64,000 nt of DNA. It comes from Erythrocercus mccallii (taxonomy: Eukaryota; Chordata; Aves; Passeriformes; Dicruridae). A model generated the notes under the pieces. The model was not told the DNA's origin and did no database searches. It was given only the letters and a program-made list of their open reading frames with translations. Of the stretch, positions 1-13,900 are shown in pieces. The stretch covers positions 1,014,847 to 1,078,846 of the forward strand of contig VZRG01000007.1 in NCBI GenBank assembly GCA_013397435.1. Direction: 5' to 3'. Position numbers and translations under genes: made by a program. Numbering within the stretch: position 1 is the first letter of the stretch; the number at the start of each line of letters is the position of its first letter.

Positions 1-1924
1 AGTTGTAACTGCAATAAAGTCTCCCCTCATCACTGGTTGAGCTCCTGAGGACAAAATCTGGAGTTGTCCATGCAGGCTGGAAGGCAGGAGGACAAAAGGG
101 GAGTCCAGAGCAGTAACCTCTCCTTTGAGTATACACATTCCTCCAACAAGAGAAAACTAAGGATAAATTGGAGAAGCTACCCCAGTAGGATATTACATGT
201 ATTTCATAGGGTGAAGTGATGGTTTACAATCAAGTGCTTGTAAGCAAGTTTTCAAATTTCAATTCTTACACAAAATTACAATGAGCAGAGTGCTAATATT
301 GTGTAGAACAAAACCATGAAGAAATGTGATACATACAACCCTCTGTCGGTTCAAGGCACACAGCAAGCCAGATTCTGGTCTCCTTACCACAAGCTGAGCT
401 GAGCAAATCTCCTGAAGTTAAAAGGCTCTTGATAGATTTTCATTTTGAGATTAAAACAGTCTGCCCATCAACTTCAGTGGATTCATTGTGATTTATATTA
501 AAGCAGTTAAAAAAGCCAGTCTGATCTTCCAAACATCTTTCACACTCAAATTCAAACGTTTCATTGCTGTCATATGCTGAAGGACACTGAAACCCCATCC
601 TATGGATTCTCCTTTTTATTCCTTATAGACACTCAGTAGTGTAGACTACTTCAGCTTATATACACTATAGCAGCAAAAATTTGGCAAGCCATTGTAGTAG
701 ATCATGTTTTGCCTTTTTAAAAAATCAAAGCAGATTAAGGGTTTGTAATTCACTTCCATTCAGCTGAATTACAGTTCCATCATAGGAGGTGAATGCTCAT
801 CAGGATGCTCATATGCACTGAATGCTCATCTCCCCTTGATGCAAGCAAGATGAAATCACTTGTAGGACTTGATCCTTGAAAACAAAAGAAGAAAGCACAG
901 GATGAAGTCCTGTATCCTTCTCTGAGTTCAATGGGATTTTTGCTCTTCAGCAGACTTAGGCACTAATTCATTATTCTTCTCTATCACACCTTTTTTGGTC
1001 TATGCCAATACTTCTGTATTGGACTATGCTGTACAGTTAATAAAAAGGACAGGAATTCACATGCAAATATTTTTCATTATTCCACTGAAAGTGACCTGAG
1101 GTTCCACTTGTACTTACCTTTGGATGAAAACTATGCAGATAGGCCCACCAGGCTGAAAAAAACCACACAAACTATTTTTTTTACAGAAGAGAATACTAAA
1201 TACATCAGTCATCAGTATTTCACATAAGACTGGTCCCACCTCAACAGGGATCACAGGCTGTTTCAACAGAAAGAGTAGAAATGGTAGGAAGAAAAAAATG
1301 TTTTTATTCAGTTTCACATAGTGGAATTTAATTTAGCTTTCAAGAAAGATCAACACTGCTTTCAGATTCTTTAAGCAATGTTTACAAGATCATTAGTTGT
1401 GCTTTGTTCATCACCTTATTTCAGCTATTTAAATGTACCTTAATATCTTTCAGGTGCACTGGGATTCATTATCACTTTATTCACCATCACATAAAAAGAC
1501 ATACATAAATAATACAATTCATAGCTCAGAAAGAGGCACTGTAATGTCTTCCATAGTTCATAATCTGACAAAAATTCTTGAGAATTTAGCTGTACTGCTA
1601 CAACTTAGTAGAACAGCACCGAAATGAGGAACCTTAGTGTTATCCCAGAAAACAGAAACAGTCTGTTTTGTTGTGATTGTGTAAGGGAAAGAAAGCTGAA
1701 GGGGGAAACTCATGCACCAGTTCTGCACAGTGAAAAGCCATGCTCACAGAAGAGTCAGTGCAGCATGGAAGTGACCTTTCAGGAGTGGATCTTGGGACAA
1801 AAGGTTCAGCTTAAAGAAGCACCTTTGAGGTATATCTAACTGGAACTACAGGTGATCAAAAACAATAGTAAGGAGCAATGATGAGTCTTCATTTCTGTAA
1901 AATACTTCGTGGTGGTTTCACTCA
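1..1924 (-). other. CRTAP 3' UTR and downstream flank
   Basis: Non-coding sequence after the CRTAP stop in the direction of transcription. Canonical AATAAA signals on the minus strand lie at 1476-1481 and 1303-1308, so the 3' UTR probably ends near one of these. Short ORFs here have no recognisable product. No repeat was identified. Confidence 0.6.
1476..1481 (-). terminator. Candidate CRTAP poly(A) signal (AATAAA)
   Basis: AATAAA on the minus strand about 445 bases past the CRTAP stop. A second copy at 1303-1308 is an alternative. The cleavage site cannot be placed from sequence alone. Confidence 0.45.
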
Positions 1925-1984
1925 TCAGGATTCCTTCTTTTCCTCCACTTCTAACAGCTCATCAAGGAATTCCACAACTTCACC
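1925..1984 (-). CDS. CRTAP: CRTAP exon 7 (terminal coding exon)
   Basis: 19 codons plus TGA: GEVVEFLDELLEVEEKKES. The acceptor ATTTCTAG precedes GGT. It continues in phase from exon 6 across a 9-kb intron and matches the acidic CRTAP tail (EVVEYVDDLLELEE in mammals). Confidence 0.93.
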   Translation of the reverse strand, partial: GEVVEFLDELLEVEEKKES

Positions 1985-4900
1985 CTAGAAATGATTAAAT
2001 TTAACAGAAAGAAATTAACCCCCAAAATTGGTGGGAAATTTCTGCTATTTTAATCAAAAAATAAACTGTAATAATAGGTGTCCAAATATTTCTAACACCC
2101 TCTATACAGACACTAGTACAACAAACCTATAAAATGTTGGTAAATGGCCCATACAGGCACAGCACAAGACTTGCAGTGACACAGACCTTAAAAGGAGAAA
2201 ATGTTGTACACTTCACAGTAAATCCTCTCGTACTTTTATAGGTTACTTTAAAAGACAATGAAATCCTCAGACTTAGAGAGGAATAAATGTTTAAAGCACC
2301 TGTTAAATTAGGAAGTTATTAGAACACCTTAAAACATTAAAAAGTTTTAGAAAGCTTCAAAATTCAGAGCCAAAGAATTTTGTAGAGCCATAACTTTGAC
2401 TTTGTATGTCTGCTCTGACCGTTTACGTCCCCTCTCACACCCTTCAACACACACCTTCTCCATTTTCAACCACAGATCTTCACAAGCTTCAATGCAGCAA
2501 AAATGTGAAGAACCAGAGATACTAGAATGTTTTCCATACTGGAAACAAATATACTGGATTTAGATTGAGACCAGAAAATTTACACTCTGCTAACACAGGG
2601 CACTAACACAATATAACAATCGAACTTTATTTAAACTACTTCTAATGTAGTCTATGTCCTATACCTTAGTAAAATGTCTTCCTGCAGTCAAGCTTGAGTA
2701 CTCTGGGATGATAAAGCCCCAGTGGCTGGAACTTACTGTCTTGTCAACTAATCTATAGTAACTGAGCTACAACCTTCTGTGATCACTCTCAGCCCAAGGT
2801 AACACCTTCAGTGGTGAAATGCAGGTGGTCAACAGCAAATGTGCAGCAGCATCTCAAACTACCCAAAACACTGCAGCAGCCCGTGTGCTGACACCCTCAG
2901 AAACACCAATATTTTCTGGTTTGCCAGAAACACTGCCTGAGAGGGAAGACCCTGTGGGAATACCTGTGCCTATCCTCACTTTTTGATACAATTTAAAGTA
3001 GAGAGATGCAGATGCTCAATGCTACATTTCCAACCTTTTACTCTGATAAACTCTTTTTTTAACTCTGTTTTCCTTAAGCCTTTCTGTCCTTCCTTTCTTG
3101 ACATAAAACTATGGTCTAAAAAGGTCTTAAGATGTCGTTTAGGTTTTTTCAAAACAAATTGTCATTTTCTGCTAGAAAACCTGATCAGCTTGTAGTCACT
3201 CTCATATTTAAAATGAGAATATATACCAGCTATGTTGAAAGCAAGTCATCCTTGTTTGGATGCTCATTTTCCCTCTTTCCTTCACCACCCATTCCAAGTC
3301 TTTGTGAACTGTATTAGGCTTCTAATTGAGTCTGTTCAATTGATGTTTACAAACCCAATTACATTTTTAGTACATTTTTGTCTAAATAGGCATTCCTTAG
3401 AAAGACAGCACCTTCTAGACACATTCTAAGACTCAAAATTTTACTGTTTTTTATTCTGGTGAGAAAACGGCATTAAAACTCTATCAATGAAATCAATTTG
3501 AGAAATTTTGTCTCTTTTGAATACAATAATGGTATCATGGATATTGTGATTAAAAAGTATTAACATCACACTTTTAGGAAGTATGAGTAGCCAGGAAAGA
3601 AAAAATGAAACTAAGCAAACAAAAATAAAAGCAGGAGAAAAGCTGGCTGAAATAACTGGTGTTCTTGTTCCCAGCTTCACAATTCCATCTGAAAAGGCCA
3701 CTGAGAATTTGCAGATATGAAGTGATTTTAGCAAGCCTTGAAGGATGGCAATTTGTTGTGCTTTGAATTTCCTCAAAAGATTTAAGTATCCAAATTCATA
3801 TTATTGTCACACTCATCAGTAAGACAGAATTTTTCAGAAGACACACAACATATAGACAAAATTCAAGTTTTTGGTTTCTGATATGCTTTCAAATCCAGAA
3901 ACATATAAGAAATGAAAAAGGATATTTAAATGCAACAATATTAGGAAAAAAAACCCAAACAAACCTGAAATCTGAAATCTCTAGTATCTGAAACTGAGCT
4001 CTAAAGGAAAGCATTGCAGAAGCTGTTGTGGACTACTGAGCAATAAGAGAAGTTGAAATATGGCAAAAATATGAAAACAGTTGCTGAAACAATATACATA
4101 AAATATGCTGCAATGCAACTGAGTAATTGCCTGGATGTTGGTTATTTTGGAAAAGGCAAAACCTCCAGATTAAAGACAAACAAAATCTCAGTTAAAATAT
4201 TTTTGCCTGTGCCTTCACAATCAAAATGTAAAACATTTACAAGTTGTCAGTAGAGTGGTTGGCAGCCCAACGAAAATGTGGTGACACCCATCACAGTCCT
4301 TGTCCCATTAACACTCACTTCACACTGCACCAGACGTTTAGCATGGCTGAACTCAGCACATATTCCACAGGTGTTTATTCCAGGGAAAAAAAGCCTTCTG
4401 TCTGCTGATATCTAGTAACTTTTGCTGATCCATGCTTGCAGACCTGGAGTCTGAAATGAGTCTTTGATACAACTTACTCCCTCAGTGAGACAGAGTCCCT
4501 CTTGTCACCTGTTGTGCTCTTTGGCTCCTCCCTATCTTTAGGGAAAGAACATCCAATTTTCCATGCAAAGTTGGCTGCAAACCCATAATTGTGTCTGCTG
4601 CCAGCTACTTGAGGGCACAGAAGCCACCAGCTCCCAGGCAGGTGACATAAACGCAACATAAATACAGCCTAAATACAACATAAATGCAGCATAAATACAC
4701 CGCTCCAGCCCAGGGCTGATGTAAATCATGGTGAGCAATCCATGGCCCAAAGGGCGGTGCAGATGTCTGGCTGCTAGGTAGGAAATCAGGACCTGAAGTC
4801 TGGCTAAGCTTGGGAAGAGAAGGCTTTGCTGCCAGATCAGTACATGAGTGAGTTTGGCTGTTCCACAGCCAACAAATGGAAAGTACACACACATGTGGGC

Positions 4901-7900
4901 TGCTTGGTCAGCTGCAGGGAAGCATTTCCTCCACGCCTGGCCCTGAGTCCACAGTCGTGTCCTCCAGGTTTGCCAAGTACAGGTTGAGCAGCTTTGTGGC
5001 ACCCCACAACCTCCCTCCCTGTGCTACCAAACTCTTCCCTCTCCCAGTCCAGGCACAATCAGTGGGACTGACAGACCAAGGATGTATGGGAAAAGATGGA
5101 ACAGGTATAGCCTGAAATAAGGGAGGTGTGATATCGAGCAGAAAAAGGGGAATGTTCCCAGACTGGTGTGAATGGTAGGAGGAATCAGAGAAGCTGATTT
5201 GTCCAACTGGAACCTCTAACTATCTGTTAGATATGCAAAGTGAGCACTCCTGGCATGGATTAACAACTGAACTGAGGCACAGACTGAACAAGTTTTGTGC
5301 CACAGTAATTAATTCAGGAAGGTTTTACAGAGGGTATGTAAGTAGGTGGATTTTGTAATAAAAAAATAATTTTAAAACAGTGTTCTTGGTCAATTCTGAA
5401 TAAGCTAACCCAGGCTAGCGAGATTGGGGCACCATCATAAGAGAAGCTAGAGCACTGGGGAAAAAAAAGATCTAAAAAGGAGAAGAATGCAAAACTACTC
5501 CTTTAGTACCTCAGTGTACTGTGTCCAAGACTATGATATACATTGGGCCAGGCCCTTTCTTATGCAACATTATATGTTGCATTCACACTCACAAACCACA
5601 ACTTTTTTAGAGAAACATCTGTACTTTGGAGACTCCTAGCCAACTACTAAAATAAAAGAGCAGAGAGGAAGAGCTACAAGTACCTGGCTCAGTTATGGCA
5701 CGCTTGAGGCTGATGGTCCAGCACCAACTTTGCTTTCAACAGCATCATTTAAAAGCAGTGGCAAGCAGCAGTTGCACTGCCCACTGACAGACCCAGACAC
5801 TCTGCCACTGCTTGCAATGATTGACTTCTGCAAATGTAAGCATTAATCATTCATGGGTCCTTGCCTCCCCCTGTAATCTGTTCTGTCCTTTCTCAGTGTG
5901 GACTGGAAAGGTTATGGGAAATAATTAGCTTTCCTGTAATAATCCATATGTAGATGGGTTATTACATTAAATTTCCAATGCAGATCTGCTGATGGCCTCT
6001 CCTATAGGGATTCTGTATGTACTGCAGTGGGATTTCCCATTCTTCAGGGAAGCAACAGAGAAGATAATAAAACTTAGTGTTCTAGAATTAATTAAGATCC
6101 ACAGAAAATTATTATTCTGGACATGTTTTATGTGTGATTACCAGTGAATGAATAGGAAACAGCTTTAATTCTAACTCATCCAACAAACAGCCTTAAGAGA
6201 CAACACACAGAGCATGAAGAACTGGCTGGATCTTTGTTTCTTTATAATCTATGACCCAGAAGGAAAATATTTATCTCACAAAATGTCCCTTTGTTTTCCT
6301 TCTGAGCAAAAATTCAAAATTTTGCTGAAGTTCAAAGACCTCAATGATTGGAAACTTGTTAACAGTGAGAGCAACAGATTTGATTCCCTCATGTACTGGT
6401 GTAGATGATCAGGTTGTGGCAGTGAGAAGGGTGACCTCTAAGTAAGGAGCTAGCTGCCCTGTAATTAATTATTGTCCTGTAACTGCCCTAGTAAGTAACA
6501 GGAGTAGTCACAAGGATTAGGCTATGAAACCAGCAGATTTTGTTCAAGAACAATAATCACCTTGCAATAGTGAAGATAAAGGTTTGATATGGATGATGCT
6601 GGAGGACATTTGCTCCATGGACCTGACAGACCCTGCACATACACGCCACACAGCCCACTGGCCAGCAATGTTTTGGAGGGGGAAAATATTATTTCAGGAT
6701 AACAGTAAGGCATGTGTCAATGAGTGGCTCAGCCTTCAACCAAGAGAAAGTTTCTTGATCTAACCTTCCGTGAAAACCTAAGAGTTCACTGTAACCAACT
6801 CAAAGCCCTGCCAGAACTTCCACGAGCTGTACAGTCCAGGCTGGACATTCCTCACATTCTAGCTGGGGAAAAAAATAAGAAAATCTCTCAATTCTTTGTG
6901 CAGAAAAATTATTTGGCCCTTAACTTATTTCTTTTTCAGATACTTAGTCCACAGTGTGACTGACTGCTACATGCTTTTAGGGCTTTTTTATTTTCAATAT
7001 TAAGAGACCTTAGTTGTATTATACACAAATATTAACTATTTTCTCAAATATTTTTCCATTTCATTTTAATGATACATTCTGAACTTTTAACTGTTCTTTT
7101 CCCATTATGGGAGATTACAGTACACTGCAGTTATTACAGTAGTATTTTACAGTAAACCAGTAAATGTGCTTTCCTTTTAACATACATAATGCCTGTAAAA
7201 CATGAGTCAACCCAGTTTCAGACGGACTTCAACATTGCACCAATCGCACTGAAAGCAGAAGCCTTCCAGTAGCTTTGTTTTTGAGCTCTGATTATGCTCT
7301 CTTGCCTGCTTTATGCTGCATGCAGAAGCTTAAGAGAATCTGGGCAGTAGAAGCTCCTCCTAATGCCAGTACCTGCAGCTTGGGGCCATGCTGCCATTTA
7401 AACCCAACCATGCTGGCAGCTTCCCATGCAAAGTGACTTAAATGGCAGGAGGAACACCTTTGACCAAGACACACATCCAGTGGCGCAGGAGCAAGAGGAG
7501 AAAGCAGAAAGACCCAGCTATACGGGAAAAATCTCCATTAGAAAATTATGATGGGGAAAAAGAAAACCTCCTCTTTTTTCTTTTAAAAAGTGTATTTTGA
7601 ACAGGGACCTCTCTTTGAACAGGCAACTCTCTTTGAAACAGCGGCCATGAGCTCTTCTCAGGGCAGCAGTGCTATTGAAGCTGGGCTGGTCTGAGGTCAC
7701 AGGCAGGGCAGGGTTTACAGGTCTGCACTTAAAACTTGCTGTTACAAGCACACTTGTGTAATCATTTGAACATATGCAAGGAGTGAGCTAATAAAGCTCA
7801 AAGTATGTTGTTAGCAATTCCCAAATAGAAAAAATAGGCTGAATTCAGATTACTATTTGCTATCAGTATTCCACTGGGGCCTTTGTGTTTTGATGCCATT

Positions 7901-10900
7901 CCATATGTCCTCTTTCCACCAGTCACATTAGTTCAGTAATTATTCTTCTTTACATTACATGGATGTGATGAAACGCAGAGCGTTTTAATTTCAGCCACTA
8001 CACAAATGGAACACACACTATATACAAATAAAATGAAAGATGTCAAAAAAGTGGGTCAAAGCTGCCAACAGCTTTTCACCTACTGATTAAGTACTGAAAG
8101 AAAAATCACATTGTAGGCTCATCCTCGCCAAATACTCATGGTTCTTATGTAATTTAGAAGAGCTAAGTAGCTATCCCCCCCAAAAAAATTCCATAAGAAC
8201 ACTGATTTTATGAGCCAAAACCACATCTCATACAATTAGTATGGTGCTGGAGTTACATCTACACTAGCTGAATGTCTGGCTCTTAACAGCATTTCAGTTT
8301 GCCTGTGCAGGAGCTGTATCCATGATAGCCTTGATGCATTACACATCTGAACAGAAATTAAGAAGCTTGTCTATCCATGGCCAACTAAGATGACAACACT
8401 GTAATGTTCTTTTAAGCTCCCTATGGAAAACTGCAAGGATATTTAAGAATAATTACTTTTTCTTAAAAGTAATTTGTAGCTATTTGGCACTAATATTCTG
8501 TCACCTCTACTGTGTTAAATGTTTGAATTAAGAATTTTTCATTTCCTTGTGGAAAAACATTAATAGAGTAACACATGCACAAGTATTTCTTGTAGTAACA
8601 TATGCAAAAATCATTACTGCCAGTTCCAGCCTCGGCAATTACTGCTATATTACAAATACTGCTATGTATTCCTGAAGAAGCCAAATGTTTTAACTCGCTT
8701 TGTTAACAGGATTTCGAAAGACAAATGGATGATCTGGGATATGGGAGCACTGAGAAGTCTGCATAAAATGAGATTCTCCACTCGAAAATAATGACACTCA
8801 CATAGGAAGGGATACTCTTGCCACATCAATCCTTTTGATTCCACCAAGGAAAAAAAATATTTTTTTCTGCAGATTATCCTGTGGGCTATCTTACTGGCCC
8901 ACAAGCAACTTCGCGAACAGCAAACATGGACCACAGAAACTCACAGAAGGTATGGCCTATGGCCCAAGAAGCACATGGTTTAAATTAACAGAGAGCACTT
9001 AGAAGAGAGCTTGCCTCCATCCTTAACAATTTTTAATAAAGTTTTTACTGTAATGCCTTATCTGGGGTTTTCATCAGTTTTCAACATTCCTATGGAACAA
9101 ACTTTTCTATCCATGCCAGGAGAAATATTAAACAAGATAAAAAATTCCATTTATACTACCAGGTCCTGCCCATAGAGCAGAAACTGCAAGGTAGTGGTTT
9201 TACCTTTGTGCTATTCCTGCTCTGTCTGCACTCCCTGGAAGCCTCCTGCAGCCAAAGACAAGCTCTGGTAGCCAGGGATTTATGAGTTCACTACCAAAAG
9301 CCAGAGCCAAGCCAGAGGCATGGACAGCCTCCATCCCTCACATGTTTTTGAGCCCTAGCAAGGGAGGGCACAGAAGCCCTTCAGCTTTTCCCCTGAGAAG
9401 AAGAATGGTAACTTTCCTAATACAAAGAGAGTGTGAGGTAGGGGTATCTGTGGCATAAGCAGGCCTAGTAATTTTGGTTGGTTAATACAAACATATAATC
9501 CAGTGTAATGTGACTTCCTTGTCAGTTTAACTGAGGTTTACGCTCCACCACCCTCCTGCAGAGTGCAAGGTCATCTGTGAAAGGGGCTACAGGAATGAAT
9601 GTCAGCAAATGAATGCTTGTTTATTCTACCACACGGTGGTGGAGGCTGAAGATTGTTCTATAACTCCTTCTTCAAACAACATATGGGGACAACCCTCAAA
9701 ATGGACTTCTTCACCCCCTCCTTAATTACTCATCCCTGTGTTTTGAAGCAGCAGACAGGAAAGAAGGAAAAAAAAGTAAAAATTAAGTTGATGCCTAACA
9801 TAAGAAGACATCATGGACAAAGTACAAACCAACAAGAGAATATAAAAAATGCTCAAGTATTTCACACCTTTTCTTGATGAAAATCCATACAGACTAGTCC
9901 TCGTCTAAGCTTAACCTTAAGGCAAGCTTATTAAACTGTCTTTCAGGGGTTTTATCACAATGGAAAGTCTTGCTGAAGTCTGGTAGCCTTGCAATGGAAT
10001 TTTACATAGAGTTGTTTTCAGATCACAAGAATACTGAAGGCAGCACAGACATTATTTCTCTGCTGTAAAATATTCTCTCTCCCTATGTGTTGGATGACAA
10101 AAGTTGCAAAGGTGTTTTCATTTTTTAACATAAACCATCTTCATCTTTTCTAACTAGAAAAGACCTCGGCAGTGCTCATTACAGATACCTCTACCTCATG
10201 TCATAACTGAGCACAGCTCTTTCTTTGTCAATGCCAGCAACATTTCATCATTTGAAGATTTTTTTAAACCTCTAAATGAAAGGACCCAAAAACAAAGTAA
10301 AAGGAAATCCAAAACCTCCCATGAATTATACTTAAATTTCAGCTGTGGAAGGAAATGCCCTTTCAACAATTAAACTACTTTTCTTGCACCAAAATAAAAA
10401 AGCCCTTTTAACATATTTTCCAGTGTAAATAGTAGTCATTATATGTTATTTGACCATGAATTCCAACCATTTAAGAAGCATGACTGGGTGACCAAAATGC
10501 CACTGAGCAGAAAAAAATAACAGATAATAAGATTTCCTTTGGACAAAAATTACAGTTTAGGTGGTTACTTCTGGACAAAACCATAAGGACCTTTAAATTT
10601 AATTTGAACAATATTTCGGGAAAAAAATATCCACCCCTCCCTTGCCCCCCCAAAACACCAAACCCAGAAAAACATTTGTATAAATATATATACACCATTT
10701 CTCTGCCCCCTGGTGCTACAATTCGAAAACTGGGTTCCCTTTTTTTTTTCTGTGGGTTCAGTGCATTATATATTTATCTTTGTGTTAATTCTGTCAATTT
10801 TTTTTTAATGGTATATGATGTTCTTTGGGTTTGTTCTTATATTCCACTTACCAAACAAAAATTTATTATAAATTGGTCATGGTTACAAGAAGATTTTTCC

Positions 10901-13900
10901 ATATTAGTGAAATCCTGGAATTACAGCTATGTATCATCTTCATTTTAAATGTGATTGCTGCTTTTTTGACCATGATTTCATTTCTAGAAAACTCACCTCA
11001 TCATCATCCATCAGATGTTCTTTTGCGAATTCATACATTTCCAGCTGGAGTGTGGTAATGTTGTGGTATCGAACTGCCTCCTATCAAAAACCCAAAATTT
11101 CTGTTACTTTAGGCTAGCAAGACAGGGGAGCATCACCACATGCCTCCTGAAACTATCCCAGTGAAGTTAGACTCAGACCTAGCAAAGATAGATCCCAGGC
11201 AGGGTTCACGGTGTTTGAGAAAGGAAACAGCAAAACAGCAAACAGCGTATTCCAAACTCTTCTGTGGATCCTCCTAAATACAGGCTCCCTCACTGCAGAA
11301 CAAAGCGCTCTCCTCTTTCTCATGTTTCAAAGCACTGGCGAGCCTGAGAGTAAGGAATGAGACTGCCAGGGCTGAGCAGCAGCATGTGCCTGCATTCCTG
11401 TGGGCTTTGGACAGGAGAAAGCCTCTGTCTCCCTATGCTGGCATAAGGCAGCAGGCAGTTCTGGGAAAGAGACACACTGAGCTGTTTTGCATGATAATGA
11501 CTCACCACCCCAGCCTGAGCCTGGGCTAGAGACACTCGGCAAGGTCACTCACCTGTCCCAGCTCACTTCCCAGCTGTGTGCCCAGACAGCACAGGGGAGC
11601 TCACTCACATATTCTCATATTTGAGAGTACCAACTGTCATCTGCTTTGATTATTTAACTCCTTTTGGGGAAAAAACCAGGAGACTCCCTTCACAAGAACA
11701 TCTAAAGGTTAGTGCCAGAGCCAAATATTGCTGTCACCCCATTATCATCTTTTGAAAATAAACCAGAGGCATTATGGTTTTCGAGGCAAGTGATTAGGAC
11801 AGTGAGCAACTTCTGTTTATAGCTACGTAGATCAAAGAACAAGAAAATACAGCCATGTGCATTTAATATTTTATATTTTAAAAATCAAGTTATCTGTAGT
11901 CCCCAGCTCCAGAAGTTATCAATGAAACATTCAGAGTTCATGTGTAGGGCCCTTGTTCTGCCCTCTCTGCATACATATGCCAAATCTGTCTGTGGTTTGC
12001 CGTTTCACACTGTTGCTACCCCTCACTCCCACCGCCACCAAACATTGTCTGCAATATGGTTATAAAGCACCATTCTGTTCCCAAAAGCAGTGACAAAGAA
12101 GCAGTCCCCTTCCCCTGTGAGCTCAGACTTGCTGCTGCTGCCTGAAAGAACCAAATGCATTTTTCTGCCTTTTGTCTCAGTTGGCCATGCAGGGCAAGCC
12201 TGGGTTCCCGCTGTGCCAATAAAGCGTGAGCCCTAAAAGGCATGACTAGAAAGCCCTACATTTAATTTGTGGAACATGTATTGCTAATGACTAACTAGTT
12301 GTACAGCCCATATGACTGATGCCTAAGCAGTCACTGAGTGTCACAATTTGGCTGCATGACTTAAATCCTGGTAACAAGAAACATTGGAAAATCCAATTTG
12401 ATGTCACAGTCCAGGCTGTAAAATTTCCTTGGACACAGAAATTTACAGCACGGAAACCCATTTTTAAAATAGTTTTCCAAAGCCAGATGACAATTGTTGC
12501 TGGATGGACTGGTGTCTTCTTTGCAGCAAGCATTTTAATTTAGATAATTAGATGCAATATGGTCCTGAGCCTTTTTCCATCCTCATCCACCCAACTGCGT
12601 TCTAAATGGAGTAAGTGGAAAGTCAGTTTAGCTGGAGTTACCATATTCAGACACATTCCAATGCCCACAGAACCTGAAATAACAAGCGAGTGGGCAACCA
12701 CGTGTTGGCAAATAATGATTCACAAAAGCCTGAACTCCACTCAGAGATTTCATCATCAGAGATTTCAGGGGCCAGCTGCTTTATTTATAGAGGCACATAA
12801 AGATATAAATATGCCAAGTGTCAGAGAAGTACCAGCATGAGTTTACTTCTCATCATGTATCATATATATGTTATCGTAGTATATTTCAACGGAAAGGGAA
12901 GAGTTCTAATGACATTCACTGTTTACACGACACACTACACCTCTGTGTACAACTTTTTTTATGATTTTAATAAAACAGGATGTGTTAAACTCCAGAACCA
13001 GAAGATATCCCACATTTCTGAGTTTCAGAGAAATATTTGAATGTGTCTAGAAGGCATTTTAGGTAATTCACCTACCGATCTGGGCTGAAAATCCTCCTCT
13101 TTAAGTCCCCATTTGTCTCTGTGGTACTGGTAATAGACCATGTTCTGTTTCATTACTTCATCTTTCTCATCAAACAGAAGGTAACTAGCAGCACAAGAAG
13201 CTGCATTCTTCATGTCATTCACTAATTAATAAACACACACCAAAAAAATCCAGGTAAGGTAAATGAACAAATTGCTACTATTATCTAAGCTCTGGAAAAC
13301 TCAAATGGAAACACAGTCCATACTCTACCTCCTCACCAGCTGCATAGAGAAGAAAAAATGCTCCTCAGAAACGATATGCTATTTTTGTGTTCTGGAACAC
13401 ATAAGGCTGTGATTCAAAAATCAACTCATCATCAACCTCTGATGGTTTTCCAAGAAAATCCTAACCAAACATTCCTCCCAGGCACCCCAATATCACCACA
13501 CAGCTTGGTGATACACACTGGGACATTTCTTTAAGACACAAACAAAAATCTAATAAACCTCTCCCTACAATTAGGATTGATAAAGAGGGAAGAGACGAGG
13601 TGTAAAGTGTGTAGTCAAACAACACAAGCAACAGTCATTAATGGCTCAATGCTACATGGCTGTTGTGTCTTCCCTTTGATATTGGTAGCTGTAAAGGCTA
13701 CCTACATGTGTTCTTTGCAGTGCAAGCAGCTCCTCAAGAAACCACAACTTCCACTGATTAATTTACCTATCAAATATGTCATGACTGAGCACCAAACACT
13801 GCAATTTCTGTTAAGTGGTCACCTCTTTCTTCAAAACCCATTTAGCCCCATTCTAACATGAAAAGACTCCACTAGAAGAAAGCAAATGGTATGAAATACT

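Noticed and set aside
4474..5206. Cluster of overlapping ORFs in CRTAP intron 6
   Set aside because: GC-richer intronic stretch with open frames on both strands; no family resemblance.
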